A stretch of 49,490 nucleotides of DNA from Streptomyces sp. Ru72 (lineage in GTDB: Bacteria; Actinomycetota; Actinomycetes; Streptomycetales; Streptomycetaceae), in contig NZ_PQSR01000058.1 of the NCBI RefSeq assembly GCF_002920635.1, forward strand, positions 1 through 49,490, read 5' to 3'. Shown one piece after another: positions 34,175 to 42,107 of this stretch; the stretch's first letter is position 1; every line of letters starts with the position of its first letter. Both the position numbers and the translations under genes were made by a program. The notes below the pieces were generated by a model. That model did not search any database. It saw nothing but the letters and a program-made list of their open reading frames with translations, and was not told the DNA's origin.

Positions 34175-35025
34175 TGCAGCAGCAGCCTTTCGAGGGAGCG
34201 GACGATGAAGTCGGCGAGCAGACCGAAGAAGGCATAGACGATCAGGCAGACGACGATCACGTCGGTCCGCAGGAAGTCCCGCGCCTGCACCATGAGGAAG
34301 CCGATCCCGGCGTCCGCGTTGACCTGCTCGGCGAACACGAGGGCGAGCCAGGCGATGCCGAGGGAATAGCGCAGACCGGTCATCGCGCCGGGCAACGCGC
34401 CCGGCAGGACCACATGCCGGACGAGCCCCCACCGGGAAAGCCCCAGGGACTCCCCGGCCTCGATCAGCTGGGCGTCCACGCCGCGGATGCCGGCGTAGAC
34501 ATTGAGGTAGAGCGGGAAGGTCACGCCGAGGGTGATGATGGCGACCTTCGGGGCCTCGCCGATCCCGAACCAGATGATGAACAGCGGGATCAGGCCGACG
34601 AACGGAACCGTTCTCAGCATCTGGACCGGCGCGTCCACGAGGTCCTCACCGATGCGGAACAGCCCGGAGACGAGGGCCAGTCCCGTGCCGATGACGGTGC
34701 CGAGCAGCAGACCGGCCGCGACCCGGCGCAGCGAGGTGCCCATTGCGGAGGGCAGGGATCCGTCGGCGACGAGATCGCCCGCGACCTGCGCGATCCTGCC
34801 GGGGGAGGCGAGGACGCCGGAGGGCAACACACCTGTGCTGCTGAGGAGTTGCCACAGGGCGAGCAGCAGGAGCGGGCCCGACGTGCGCCGCAGCCAGCGG
34901 GGGACGCGTGTGCGGCGAGCAGAGGAGGGGACGAGGGGTTCGAGCTCGGGCGCGGCATGCGCGTATTTCGATATAGACGAAATATCGGATTTGGGGGTCC
35001 CGGGTGGGGCATGGCTGATGCTCAT
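34147..35025 (-). CDS. ssuC: Aliphatic sulfonate ABC transporter, permease
   Basis: The 292-residue permease has a hydrophilic N terminus (1-45), about six membrane segments and the EAA loop EAGESLGLSRWGLVRHVVLPGALPGAMTGLR that docks to SsuB. LRTVPFVGLIPLFIIWFGIGEAPKV is characteristic of the SsuC/TauC family. ATG 35025 has GGAG 5 nt upstream. It is the first large gene of the operon, 130 bp after the leader peptide ORF. Confidence 0.95.
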   Translation of the reverse strand: MSISHAPPGTPKSDISSISKYAHAAPELEPLVPSSARRTRVPRWLRRTSGPLLLLALWQLLSSTGVLPSGVLASPGRIAQVAGDLVADGSLPSAMGTSLRRVAAGLLLGTVIGTGLALVSGLFRIGEDLVDAPVQMLRTVPFVGLIPLFIIWFGIGEAPKVAIITLGVTFPLYLNVYAGIRGVDAQLIEAGESLGLSRWGLVRHVVLPGALPGAMTGLRYSLGIAWLALVFAEQVNADAGIGFLMVQARDFLRTDVIVVCLIVYAFFGLLADFIVRSLERLLLQWRPTFTGR

Positions 35026-35155
35026 GAGTGCTCCATGAGGAGGAGAGCGGCCGGACGGGGACACGTCTTGGCGGCGCCGCGTCAGAGCGGGCTCAGACGT
35101 GCGGGCAGGGCGGTGCCAAGGCGAGGAGAAGAGGGTGAGAGAGCGGAGGAAGGCG

Positions 35156-35239
35156 TCAGCGACCGCGGCGACACGCGGCGGAGGCCACCCGCAGCAGGTC
35201 GATGTGACCGCGCGTGGTGAGCAGGGCTGAACGCAACAT
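35156..35239 (-). CDS. 27-residue cysteine-containing leader peptide of the sulfonate operon
   Basis: ATG at 35239 to TGA at 35156 encodes 27 residues ending GHIDLLRVASAACRRGR. The pattern H-(I/V)-D-L-x-R-x-x-S-x-x-C-R is that of the short leader peptides found upstream of sulfur-assimilation operons in actinomycetes. There is no ribosome site; instead a -10 box ends 8 nt before the ATG, so the mRNA is probably leaderless. The peptide lies in front of ssuCBA. Ribosome stalling at the Cys codon when cysteine is short would be the expected attenuation mechanism, known for analogous systems and inferred here. Confidence 0.8.
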   Translation of the reverse strand: MLRSALLTTRGHIDLLRVASAACRRGR

Positions 35240-35246
35240 GCGGCTG

Positions 35247-35276
35247 AAAGTAGCCAGATGGCGCCTTCGGGGTCAA
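35247..35276 (-). promoter_or_regulatory. Promoter for leaderless transcription of the sulfonate operon
   Basis: Read on the minus strand: TTGACC (35276-35271), an 18-bp spacer, TACTTT (35252-35247), then 7 nt to the ATG at 35239. Both boxes are close to the primary sigma consensus, and the -10 to ATG distance puts the transcription start at or very near the A of the start codon. Confidence 0.75.
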
Positions 35277-35361
35277 CGGTGTCTCGGGAAGTGGACCTCT
35301 CGTATCGCCGGACGGGCCATCAGCTGTGTGTGAGACGGGTCGTGTGGGTGACCATGGAAGC

Positions 35362-35784
35362 ATGCCCGATGCCTTCAGCACCCGCGTCCTGGATATCGCC
35401 ACCGGATCCTCGGAGACGGTCTTCGACCTCACGCAAGAATGTGCGGCCTTCCTGCGTGAGGTGAGCAGGGGCCGGGACGGCCTCCTGAACGTTTTCGTGC
35501 CGCACGCCACGGCCGGCGTGGCGATCATCGAGACGGGCGCCGGCAGCGACGACGACCTCCTGGCCGCCCTGCACACCCTCCTCCCGGCCGACGATCGCTG
35601 GCAGCACCGCCACGGCAGCCCCGGCCACGGCCGTGACCACGTCCTGCCGGCCCTCGTCCCGCCCCACGCGACCCTGCCGGTCATCGGCGGAGAGCTGAAA
35701 CTGGGCACCTGGCAGTCGGTGTGCCTGGTGGACACGAACCGGGACAACGCCCGGCGCCAGGTGCGGTTGAGCTTCCTCGGGTGA
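35362..35784 (+). CDS. YjbQ/UPF0047 family protein
   Basis: The 140-residue protein matches the YjbQ family: TRVLDIATGSSETVFDLTQE, VFVPHATAGVAIIETG, HRHGSPGHGRDHVLPALV and GTWQSVCLVD. Family members form a trimer with a His/Asp-lined pocket, and some show thiamine phosphate synthase activity in vitro. The physiological role is unsettled. ATG 35362 (MPDAFSTR) is chosen at the homology start. It is divergent from the sulfonate leader peptide. Confidence 0.92.
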   Translation: MPDAFSTRVLDIATGSSETVFDLTQECAAFLREVSRGRDGLLNVFVPHATAGVAIIETGAGSDDDLLAALHTLLPADDRWQHRHGSPGHGRDHVLPALVPPHATLPVIGGELKLGTWQSVCLVDTNRDNARRQVRLSFLG

Positions 35785-35821
35785 CCTTCGCCCCGGCTCG
35801 GGGTGCGCGGGGTGAGAAGGA

Positions 35822-35838
35822 CACGTGTCGACCACGTG
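35822..35838. repeat. Double CACGTG element
   Basis: CACGTG (35822-35827), spacer TCGAC, CACGTG (35833-35838), so the whole 17-bp element is nearly a perfect palindrome. It lies in the 155-bp gap between the YjbQ gene and the methyltransferase operon. Candidate regulatory site. Confidence 0.4.
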
Positions 35839-35870
35839 CAGTGGGGGACTCGGTGGTGCGCAGGCAGAAG

Positions 35871-35908
35871 ATCCGCACCGGCCGTGGTGTCCCACGGCGG
35901 GTGCGGAT
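35871..35908 (+). promoter_or_regulatory. 17-bp hairpin just upstream of the methyltransferase operon
   Basis: Left arm 35871-35887 and right arm 35892-35908 pair over 17 bp with one mismatch; the loop is TGTC. It ends 31 nt before the ATG at 35940. It may terminate the YjbQ transcript or act as an attenuator or leader structure for the following operon. There is no U tract. Confidence 0.65.
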
Positions 35909-35939
35909 ACCGCCTGCGTGTAGCCGCACGGAGGAGCCG

Positions 35940-36617
35940 ATGACCGTCGAAACCCCCTGTCCGCCCCTTCCCGCCCCCGCGTGGACCCCACCGGGTGTGT
36001 ACCAGCCGCAGGAGGACACCTGGCTGCTGACCCGGGCCCTGCGCCGGGAGGACATCACCCCCGGGGCGGACGTCCTCGACCTCGGCACCGGCAGCGGAGC
36101 CCTGGCGCTGGAGGCCGCACGGCTCGGGGCGCGTGTCACCGCCATCGACATCTCCTGGCGGGCGGTGCTGGCGGCCCGGGTGAACGCGCTGCTCAGCGGG
36201 CAGCGCATCAGCGTGCGCCGCGGCGACCTCACGGCGGCCGTGCCCGGACGCCGTTTCGACCTGGTGGTCAGCAATCCGCCGTACGTCCCCTCACCCGTTG
36301 CCGGAAGCCCCCGGGGCCCCGCCCGCGCCTGGGATGCCGGCTTGGACGGGCGGTTGCTGCTGGACCGCATCTGTGATGCCGCGCCCGGGCACCTGCGCCC
36401 CCGCGGAGTGCTCCTCATGGTGCATTCGGCGCTGTCCGGGGTGGACGAGACCCTGGGCCGACTCACCTCGGCGGGTCTCAGTGCCCGGGTCACGGATCGC
36501 GTGCCCATCCCGTTCGGCCGGGTGCTGCGGTCCCGGCTGGCCTGGCTGCGGCAGCGCGGTCTGCCCGCCGACGACATGGTGGAAGAGCTGGTGGTCGTCC
36601 GTGCCGTACGAGAGTGA
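35940..36617 (+). CDS. HemK2/PrmC-like N5-glutamine-type methyltransferase
   Basis: The 225-residue class I methyltransferase has YQPQEDTWLL at the N terminus, SAM motif DLGTGSG (47-53), acidic motif AIDIS, and catalytic NPPY (112-115). NPPY enzymes methylate planar nitrogens such as glutamine amides; the short length without an N-terminal helical domain fits the HemK2/Mtq2 branch rather than PrmC. The ATG has GGAGGAG 4 nt upstream. It is followed within 4 bp by the CDGSH gene and then the diiron-protein gene, so a joint pathway is likely; the target is unknown. Confidence 0.88.
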   Translation: MTVETPCPPLPAPAWTPPGVYQPQEDTWLLTRALRREDITPGADVLDLGTGSGALALEAARLGARVTAIDISWRAVLAARVNALLSGQRISVRRGDLTAAVPGRRFDLVVSNPPYVPSPVAGSPRGPARAWDAGLDGRLLLDRICDAAPGHLRPRGVLLMVHSALSGVDETLGRLTSAGLSARVTDRVPIPFGRVLRSRLAWLRQRGLPADDMVEELVVVRAVRE

Positions 36618-36621
36618 ACGC

Positions 36622-36906
36622 GTGACCCGTATCCGGGCCGATCGCGACGGCCCGCTGCTGGTCGAGGGCCCCGTGGAGGTCACAGGCCCCGACGGCGACA
36701 CCGTCGTCAGCCGGCGGTTCGTGGTGGCGATCTGCACCTGCCGGCGCAGCCGCACCTACCCGTGGTGCGACACCAGCCATCGCCGCCGCGGGAAGCCGGC
36801 GGACGACCGGGAGGCCGGCCGCAGGGAGATGCCGGAGGAGCCGCAAGCACGGTGCGGGAGGACTCCGGACGATGAGGACCCGGAACGAAAGGAGACGCGC
36901 GCGTGA
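36622..36906 (+). CDS. CDGSH-type iron-sulfur protein
   Basis: The 94-residue protein carries one 2Fe-2S site of the mitoNEET class: C38-T-C40, S43, P47, C49-D-T-S-H53, i.e. three Cys and one His. The family Gly in CDGSH is Thr here. Such proteins transfer electrons or clusters. The highly charged tail (60-94) looks disordered. GTG 36622 follows the methyltransferase stop by 4 bp; an in-frame GTG at 36601 overlapping that gene is an alternative. The stop overlaps the next start. Confidence 0.88.
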   Translation: MTRIRADRDGPLLVEGPVEVTGPDGDTVVSRRFVVAICTCRRSRTYPWCDTSHRRRGKPADDREAGRREMPEEPQARCGRTPDDEDPERKETRA

Positions 36907-37922
36907 CGACCGGCCGACGCGAACCACGCCGGTTCAGCCCGCCGCTGCCCCTGCCCAGGGGCCCGCTCTCGCACGGTGCGGTCAGCGCGCTGCGTGAGCG
37001 GGGCAGCCCGCTGTCGCTGGCGTCCCTCGCGGACAGTGACCCGTACGGCGAAGACCTGCAGCTGGCGCTGTACGTCCTGTACGAACTGCACTACCAGGGG
37101 TTCGACGGGGTCGACGACGACCACGAGTGGGACCCCACCCTGCTCACCTTCCGCCGCGCCCTCGAGGACCGTTTCCTGGACGCCCTGCGTGCCGACGTCC
37201 CCGTCGACGCCGGTGCGCAGGAGGCCCTGGACGAACTCCAGGTCGAACCCGTCGGCGACGACACCGGCAGCGTCACCCACTTCCTGCGGAGCGAGGGCGA
37301 ACTGCGCCACCTCAGGGAGTACGCGGCGCTGCGGTCGCTGTACCACCTGAAGGAGGCCGACCCCCATGCCTGGGTGATCCCCCGGCTGCACGGCAGGGCC
37401 AAGGCGGCCATGGTGGCCGTCGAGTTCGACGAGTTCGGGGCGGGACGTGCCGACGAGATCCACGCGGGCCTCTTCGCCGACCTGATGGAGGACCTGGGGC
37501 TCAACACCGCCTACGGCTACTACGTGGAGGCCGCGCCCGCGGAGATGCTCGCCACGGTCAACCTCATGTCCCTCCTCGGCCTGCACCGCAGCCTGCGCGG
37601 GGCTCTGACCGGCCATTTCGCGGCGGTCGAGGTCACTTCCTCCCCCGGCTCCCGCCGCCTGGCCGAGGCCATGCGCCGGTCGGGCGCGGGGGAGGCCGCC
37701 GCCCGCTTCTACGACGAGCACGTGGTGGCGGACGCAGTGCACGAACAGGTCGTACGCCATGACGTGATCGGCGGGCTGCTGGAGAGCGAGCCCGATCTGG
37801 AGGCGGACGTCGTCTTCGGCATCCGGGCCACCGGGTTCCTCGAGGACCGGCTCGGCGCCCACCTCCTCAAGGCATGGCGCGGCGGGGACAGCGCCCTGCG
37901 AACGGGAGCACTGGCCGCCTGA
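36903..37922 (+). CDS. Iron-containing redox enzyme, heme-oxygenase-like diiron (HDO) family
   Basis: The 339-residue, all-helical protein resembles heme-oxygenase-like diiron oxidases. Candidate ligands are E61 and H63 (YELHYQGF), E174/E177 (EFDEFGAG), H187 (DEIH), and D271/H273/D277/H280 (DEHVVADAVHEQ). Related enzymes cleave C-C bonds or oxidise amines with O2. Its GTG start overlaps the CDGSH stop by 4 bp, so the iron-sulfur protein is a plausible electron donor. The substrate is unknown. The first 20 residues are basic and Pro-rich. Confidence 0.85.
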   Translation: MTTGRREPRRFSPPLPLPRGPLSHGAVSALRERGSPLSLASLADSDPYGEDLQLALYVLYELHYQGFDGVDDDHEWDPTLLTFRRALEDRFLDALRADVPVDAGAQEALDELQVEPVGDDTGSVTHFLRSEGELRHLREYAALRSLYHLKEADPHAWVIPRLHGRAKAAMVAVEFDEFGAGRADEIHAGLFADLMEDLGLNTAYGYYVEAAPAEMLATVNLMSLLGLHRSLRGALTGHFAAVEVTSSPGSRRLAEAMRRSGAGEAAARFYDEHVVADAVHEQVVRHDVIGGLLESEPDLEADVVFGIRATGFLEDRLGAHLLKAWRGGDSALRTGALAA

Positions 37923-38014
37923 ACCGTCCGGAATCCCGGCGCCAGGACGGGGAACCCGCACCGCGACAAGGACAGGGGCACACAAGGACTGGGGCACATC
38001 GGGAAGGAGTCGTC

Positions 38015-38203
38015 ATGACCGAGCACCGAGATGACGAAGAGTTCTACAAGCGTGACCGCCCGGCCCACCCGACCCTGGAGGAGGACCGGCCCCGCGGCGG
38101 GAAGGCCAAGGCACCGGCGAAGTACCGCGGGTCCTGGAGCATGGTGGCGATCATCGTCGTGATCGTCCTGCTGATCGTCCTCGGCATCGCGCTCTTCCCC
38201 TGA
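38015..38203 (+). CDS. Small C-terminally anchored membrane protein (62 aa)
   Basis: A charged N-terminal half (MTEHRDDEEFYKRDRPAHPT) is followed by one hydrophobic helix (about 43-61, MVAIIVVIVLLIVLGIALF) ending at the C terminus. GGAAGGAG lies 7 nt before the ATG. The family is not recognised. It is 92 bp after the diiron-protein gene and could be the last gene of that operon or the first before the cytochrome b gene. Confidence 0.7.
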   Translation: MTEHRDDEEFYKRDRPAHPTLEEDRPRGGKAKAPAKYRGSWSMVAIIVVIVLLIVLGIALFP

Positions 38204-38349
38204 GGACGGGCCGCATGAAGGCAGGGGTGGTCGTCGGCGGTCCGAGGACCGCGTGGGGCAGGGAACGGTCGGTGACAGGCGGGAGAGGGAGGCGTTCCGT
38301 GGGCCGGCACCGGTGCAAGGGGTCCGCCGACCGCCCGGGGGAGGGCACG

Positions 38350-39888
38350 GTGACGGCGGGGCACCGGCCACCGGCCCCGTCCGAGGCATCCGAGGCCCGC
38401 CGTCCCGGGGAGCGGTTCGCCGACGCGGCGGACGCGCGGCTGCCCGTACTGGACGGCGGCGGACGACTGCTGCGCAAGGCATTCCCCGAGCACTGGTCGT
38501 TCCTGCTCGGCGAGATAGCGCTCTACAGCCTGCTCGTGCTGGTCGTGACCGGCGTGTGGCTGACACTCTTCTTCAAGCCGGCGATGCACGAGGTCGTCTA
38601 CCACGGGCCTTACGTGCCGCTGCGTGGAACGCTGGTGTCGGAGGCGTTCGACTCGACCCTGCACATCAGCTTCGAGGTGCGCGGTGGCCTGCTCGTCCGG
38701 CAGATGCACCACTGGGCCGCGTTGGTGTTCGTCTCCGCGATCGGGCTGCATCTGCTGAGGGTCTTCTTCACCGGTGCCTTCCGCAGGCCGCGGGAGATCA
38801 ACTGGATCATCGGTGTCACGCTGTTGCTGGTCGCCCTGGCCGAGGGCTTCGCAGGCTACTCGCTCCCCGACGACCTGCTCTCCGGCACGGGACTGCGCAT
38901 CGCCCAGGGCATCATGCTGTCCCTGCCCGTCGTGGGGACGTACGTCAGCATGTTCGTGTTCGGGTCCCAGTACCCCGGCGAGGACATCGTGTCCCGTCTG
39001 TACCCCGTGCACGTCCTGCTGCTGCCCGGAGCACTGCTCGCCCTGGTCACCCTGCACCTGATCCTGGTCTTCCACCTGAAGCACACCCAGTGGCGCGGCC
39101 CGCGCGCGACCAACCGGAACGTCATCGGCAAGCCGCTCTTCCCACAGTTCGCCGCGTCCTCCATCGGCCTGTCCCTCATGGTCTTCGGCGTCATCGCGAT
39201 GCTCGGCTCAGTCGCCCAGATCAACCCCGTGTGGACGTACGGCCCCTATCGGCCGGACCAGGCGTCGACCGGCTCGCAGCCCGACTGGTACGTCGGCTTC
39301 CTGGAGGGATCGCTGCGGCTCGTGCCGCGCTGGGAGACCACCGTCGCCGGCCACACGATCATGTGGAACGTGCTGCTGCCAGGGGTCGTCCTGCCGCTGC
39401 TGCTGTTCGCCGTCCTGTACGCCTACCCGTTCGTCGAACAGCGGCTGACGGGCGAGCGGCACCGGGAACAGCACCTGTGCGACCGGCCGCGGGAACGCCC
39501 GGTGCGCACCGGGCTCGGCGTCGCCGGGATCACCTTCTACGGCGTCCTGCTGCTGGCCGGCGGCAACGACATCGTGGCCGACACCTTCCAGATCTCGCTG
39601 AACTCGCTGACCTGGACCCTGCGCATCGCCCTCGTGGCGGCGCCCGTGGCCGCCTTCCTGGTCACCCGCCGACTGTGCCACGCCCTGCTGGAGGCGGAGC
39701 AGCAGCGCCTGGCCGAGGGCGAGGAGACAGGTGAGGTGCGGCAGACCGTGGAGGGCGGCTACGAGAGCGGCCACGAACCGGTGACCGACTTCCGGCCGGG
39801 AGCGCCGAGGAAGCCGCTCAGCTCCCTCGAGCCGCGTACTGGAACACCATCCCGAGAACACCCCGAGCCAGCACCCCGAGGCCGATGA
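38350..39888 (+). CDS. Cytochrome b subunit (QcrB-like), orphan
   Basis: The 512-residue protein has about eight membrane segments. Two His pairs in helices B and D ligate the b hemes (MHHWAALVFVSAIGLHLL and YPVHVLLLPGALLALVTLHLI). The Qo-site motif is PDWY in QPDWYVGFLEG. It would oxidise menaquinol in a bc complex, but no Rieske (QcrA) or cytochrome c (QcrC) gene is adjacent. The start is chosen at GTG 38350 with GGGGGAGG upstream; the frame is open back to 38215. Its 3' end overlaps the convergent ctaF-like gene by 71 bp. Confidence 0.85.
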   Translation: MTAGHRPPAPSEASEARRPGERFADAADARLPVLDGGGRLLRKAFPEHWSFLLGEIALYSLLVLVVTGVWLTLFFKPAMHEVVYHGPYVPLRGTLVSEAFDSTLHISFEVRGGLLVRQMHHWAALVFVSAIGLHLLRVFFTGAFRRPREINWIIGVTLLLVALAEGFAGYSLPDDLLSGTGLRIAQGIMLSLPVVGTYVSMFVFGSQYPGEDIVSRLYPVHVLLLPGALLALVTLHLILVFHLKHTQWRGPRATNRNVIGKPLFPQFAASSIGLSLMVFGVIAMLGSVAQINPVWTYGPYRPDQASTGSQPDWYVGFLEGSLRLVPRWETTVAGHTIMWNVLLPGVVLPLLLFAVLYAYPFVEQRLTGERHREQHLCDRPRERPVRTGLGVAGITFYGVLLLAGGNDIVADTFQISLNSLTWTLRIALVAAPVAAFLVTRRLCHALLEAEQQRLAEGEETGEVRQTVEGGYESGHEPVTDFRPGAPRKPLSSLEPRTGTPSREHPEPAPRGR

Positions 39889-40207
39889 GGAACAGCCACA
39901 GGGCGAAGACCACACCGGTCGCGGCGAGGGCGAAGCCCAGCGCCGTGACCACGGGCCACGCGCTGTGGGCCGGGAAGAACTCCAGCGGACCGGCCGCGTC
40001 CATCACCTCGGCGTCCTTGCGGTCCTGCGGGCGTCGCCCCTTGCGCCGGTACTGCACGGCGCAGAAGAAGGCGACCAGGGCCGCCATCCCGAAGGCGATG
40101 ACCAGGCACGCCGTGCCCGCCGGATCCCTCGACCAGGCACCGTAGAGGACGGCGGAGCCCGCGAAGAAGGCGGCGACGCCGCCGAAGAGCATGGCTTCGG
40201 TCTTCAT
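39818..40207 (-). CDS. Cytochrome c oxidase subunit IV, actinobacterial type (CtaF-like)
   Basis: The 129-residue protein has four hydrophobic segments in two pairs (MKTEAMLFGGVAAFFAGSAVLYG..., then ALGFALAATGVVFALWLFLIGLGVLARG). The motif EFFPAHSAWPVV between the pairs is characteristic of the small actinobacterial subunit IV. The start overlaps the ctaD stop (ATGA), so it is translationally coupled to it. The last 71 bp are antisense to the cytochrome b gene. Confidence 0.85.
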   Translation of the reverse strand: MKTEAMLFGGVAAFFAGSAVLYGAWSRDPAGTACLVIAFGMAALVAFFCAVQYRRKGRRPQDRKDAEVMDAAGPLEFFPAHSAWPVVTALGFALAATGVVFALWLFLIGLGVLARGVLGMVFQYAARGS

Positions 40208-41877
40208 CGCGCGCCCTCCTCGAGGGACTGCCGCAGGGCCTGGGGATGGTGCAGTTCGAAGGCGGGCGAGTCGGACCGCACCCGGGGCAGGGCCACGAAG
40301 TTGTGGCGCGGCGGCGGACAGGACGTCGCCCACTCCAGCGAGCGGCCGTAGCCCCAGGGGTCGTCCTCGGTGACCCGTTCGCCGTAGCGCGCGGTGCGCC
40401 AGACGTTGTACAGGAACGGCAGCGTGGAGACGCCCAGCAGGAACGCGCCCGCGGAGGAGAGAGTGTTCAGCAGCGTGAAGCCGTCGGCCGGCAGGTAGTC
40501 GGCGTAGCGGCGGGGCATGCCCTCCGTGCCCAGCCAGTGCTGTACCAGGAAGGTGAGCTGGAAGGCGGGGAACAGCAACCAGAAGTGCAGTCTGCCGAGC
40601 CGCTCGTCCAGCATCTTCCCGGTGAACTTCGGCCACCAGAAGTAGAAGCCCGCGAACATCGCGAAGACCACGGTGCCGAAGAGGACGTAGTGCAGGTGCG
40701 CCACGACGAAGTACGAGTCGGTGACATGGAAGTCGATCGGCGGCGACGCGAGGAGCACCCCGCTCACGCCGCCCAGCAGGAACGTCACCAGGAAGCCGAG
40801 CGACCACAGCATCGGCGTCTCGAAGGACAGCGACCCGCGGTGCATCGTGCCGATCCACGCGAAGAACTTGATGCCGGTCGGGACCGCGATCAGGAACGAC
40901 ATCAGGGAGAAGAACGGCAGCAGCACCCCACCCGTGGTGAACATGTGGTGCGCCCACACCACCGCGGACAGCATGGTGATCGCGGTCGTGGCGCCGATCA
41001 TCGGCAGATAGCCGAACAGCGGCTTGCGCGAGAACACCGGGAGGATCTCCGAGATCACCCCGAAGAACGGCAACGCGACGATGTACACCTCCGGGTGCCC
41101 GAAGAACCAGAACAGGTGCTGCCAAAGGATGGCGCCGCCGTTCGTCGCGTCGAAGACGTGTGCCCCGAACTTCCGGTCGGCCTCCAGTGCCAGCAGCGCG
41201 GCCGTGAGCACGGGGAACGCGGGCAGCACCAGGATGGAGGTGAACAGGATGTTCCAGGTGAAGATCGGCATCCGGAACATCGTCATGCCCGGGGCTCTCA
41301 GACACATGATCGTGGCGATGAAGTTGACCGCGCCCAGCGTCGTCGACACACCCGTCACCACCAGGCCCATCGTCCACAGGTCGCCGCCGGCGCCGGGCGT
41401 GCGGTAAGCGCTGTTGAGCGGGGCGTAGGCGAACCAGCCGAACGAGGCGGCGCCGGAGGGTGTCAGGAACCCGGACACCACCATCAGGCCGCCGAAGAGG
41501 TACATCCAGTACGACAGGGCGTTCAGGCGCGGGAACGCCACGTCCGGGGCACCGATCTGCAGCGGCATCACCGCGTTGGCGAACCCGGCGAACATGGGCG
41601 TCGCAAAGAGCAGCATCATCACCGTGCCGTGCACCGTGAAGAGCTGGTTGTAGAAGTCCTCGGACATGAACTGCAGGCCCGGGCGGGCCAGCTCCGCCCG
41701 CATCGCCATCGCCAGCAGACCGGCGAAGAGGAAGAAGCAGAACGCCGTCACCATGTACAGACGACCGATCACCTTGTGGTCGGTCGTCGTGGTCCAGTTC
41801 AGCACCGTACGACCGAGAGGGGAGGGGGCGGTGGCCTTCCGCCTGAGGTCCGCGGTGTAATCCGACAGCTCTGTCAT
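40204..41877 (-). CDS. ctaD: Cytochrome c oxidase subunit I
   Basis: The 557-residue heme-copper oxidase subunit has twelve membrane segments. CuB ligands are in WFFGHPEVYIVALP (with the His-Tyr cross-link pair) and WAHHMFTTG; heme ligands include H in TVHGTVMMLL and VVAHLHYVLFG. It reduces O2 to water and pumps protons. GGAGGAGG precedes the ATG at 41877. No subunit II or III gene is nearby, so this is likely an accessory copy that borrows them from the main cluster, or a paralogue used under special conditions. Confidence 0.93.
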   Translation of the reverse strand: MTELSDYTADLRRKATAPSPLGRTVLNWTTTTDHKVIGRLYMVTAFCFFLFAGLLAMAMRAELARPGLQFMSEDFYNQLFTVHGTVMMLLFATPMFAGFANAVMPLQIGAPDVAFPRLNALSYWMYLFGGLMVVSGFLTPSGAASFGWFAYAPLNSAYRTPGAGGDLWTMGLVVTGVSTTLGAVNFIATIMCLRAPGMTMFRMPIFTWNILFTSILVLPAFPVLTAALLALEADRKFGAHVFDATNGGAILWQHLFWFFGHPEVYIVALPFFGVISEILPVFSRKPLFGYLPMIGATTAITMLSAVVWAHHMFTTGGVLLPFFSLMSFLIAVPTGIKFFAWIGTMHRGSLSFETPMLWSLGFLVTFLLGGVSGVLLASPPIDFHVTDSYFVVAHLHYVLFGTVVFAMFAGFYFWWPKFTGKMLDERLGRLHFWLLFPAFQLTFLVQHWLGTEGMPRRYADYLPADGFTLLNTLSSAGAFLLGVSTLPFLYNVWRTARYGERVTEDDPWGYGRSLEWATSCPPPRHNFVALPRVRSDSPAFELHHPQALRQSLEEGAR

Positions 41878-42107
41878 CGTCCTCCTCCACGCGCCGTCGC
41901 CCGCGGTGTCACACCCGGCGCACGGGCCGGACGGCACGCGAGCGCATCGCGGGTGCCCCGGCTCGGCCGCTGAAAACCGGTCGGGAAGAAGAGAGGGGCC
42001 GGTGCGGCCCCGTGCCGCGAGCCGGTCCGCCGCCCCGGCGTCGCCGCCCCCGTCGCGGGCGCCCGGGAGCGGAGGGTTCATTTCCGGCAGCGGGGTACCC
42101 GGGGGGC

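Noticed and set aside
32334..34235. A 633-codon minus-strand frame joining part of ssuB to ssuA
   Set aside because: The extension is an out-of-frame reading of ssuB; the lipoprotein signal at 33365 marks the true ssuA start.
40246..41973. A 575-codon open frame opposite ctaD
   Set aside because: His/Arg/Gln-rich shadow of the oxidase gene without homology.
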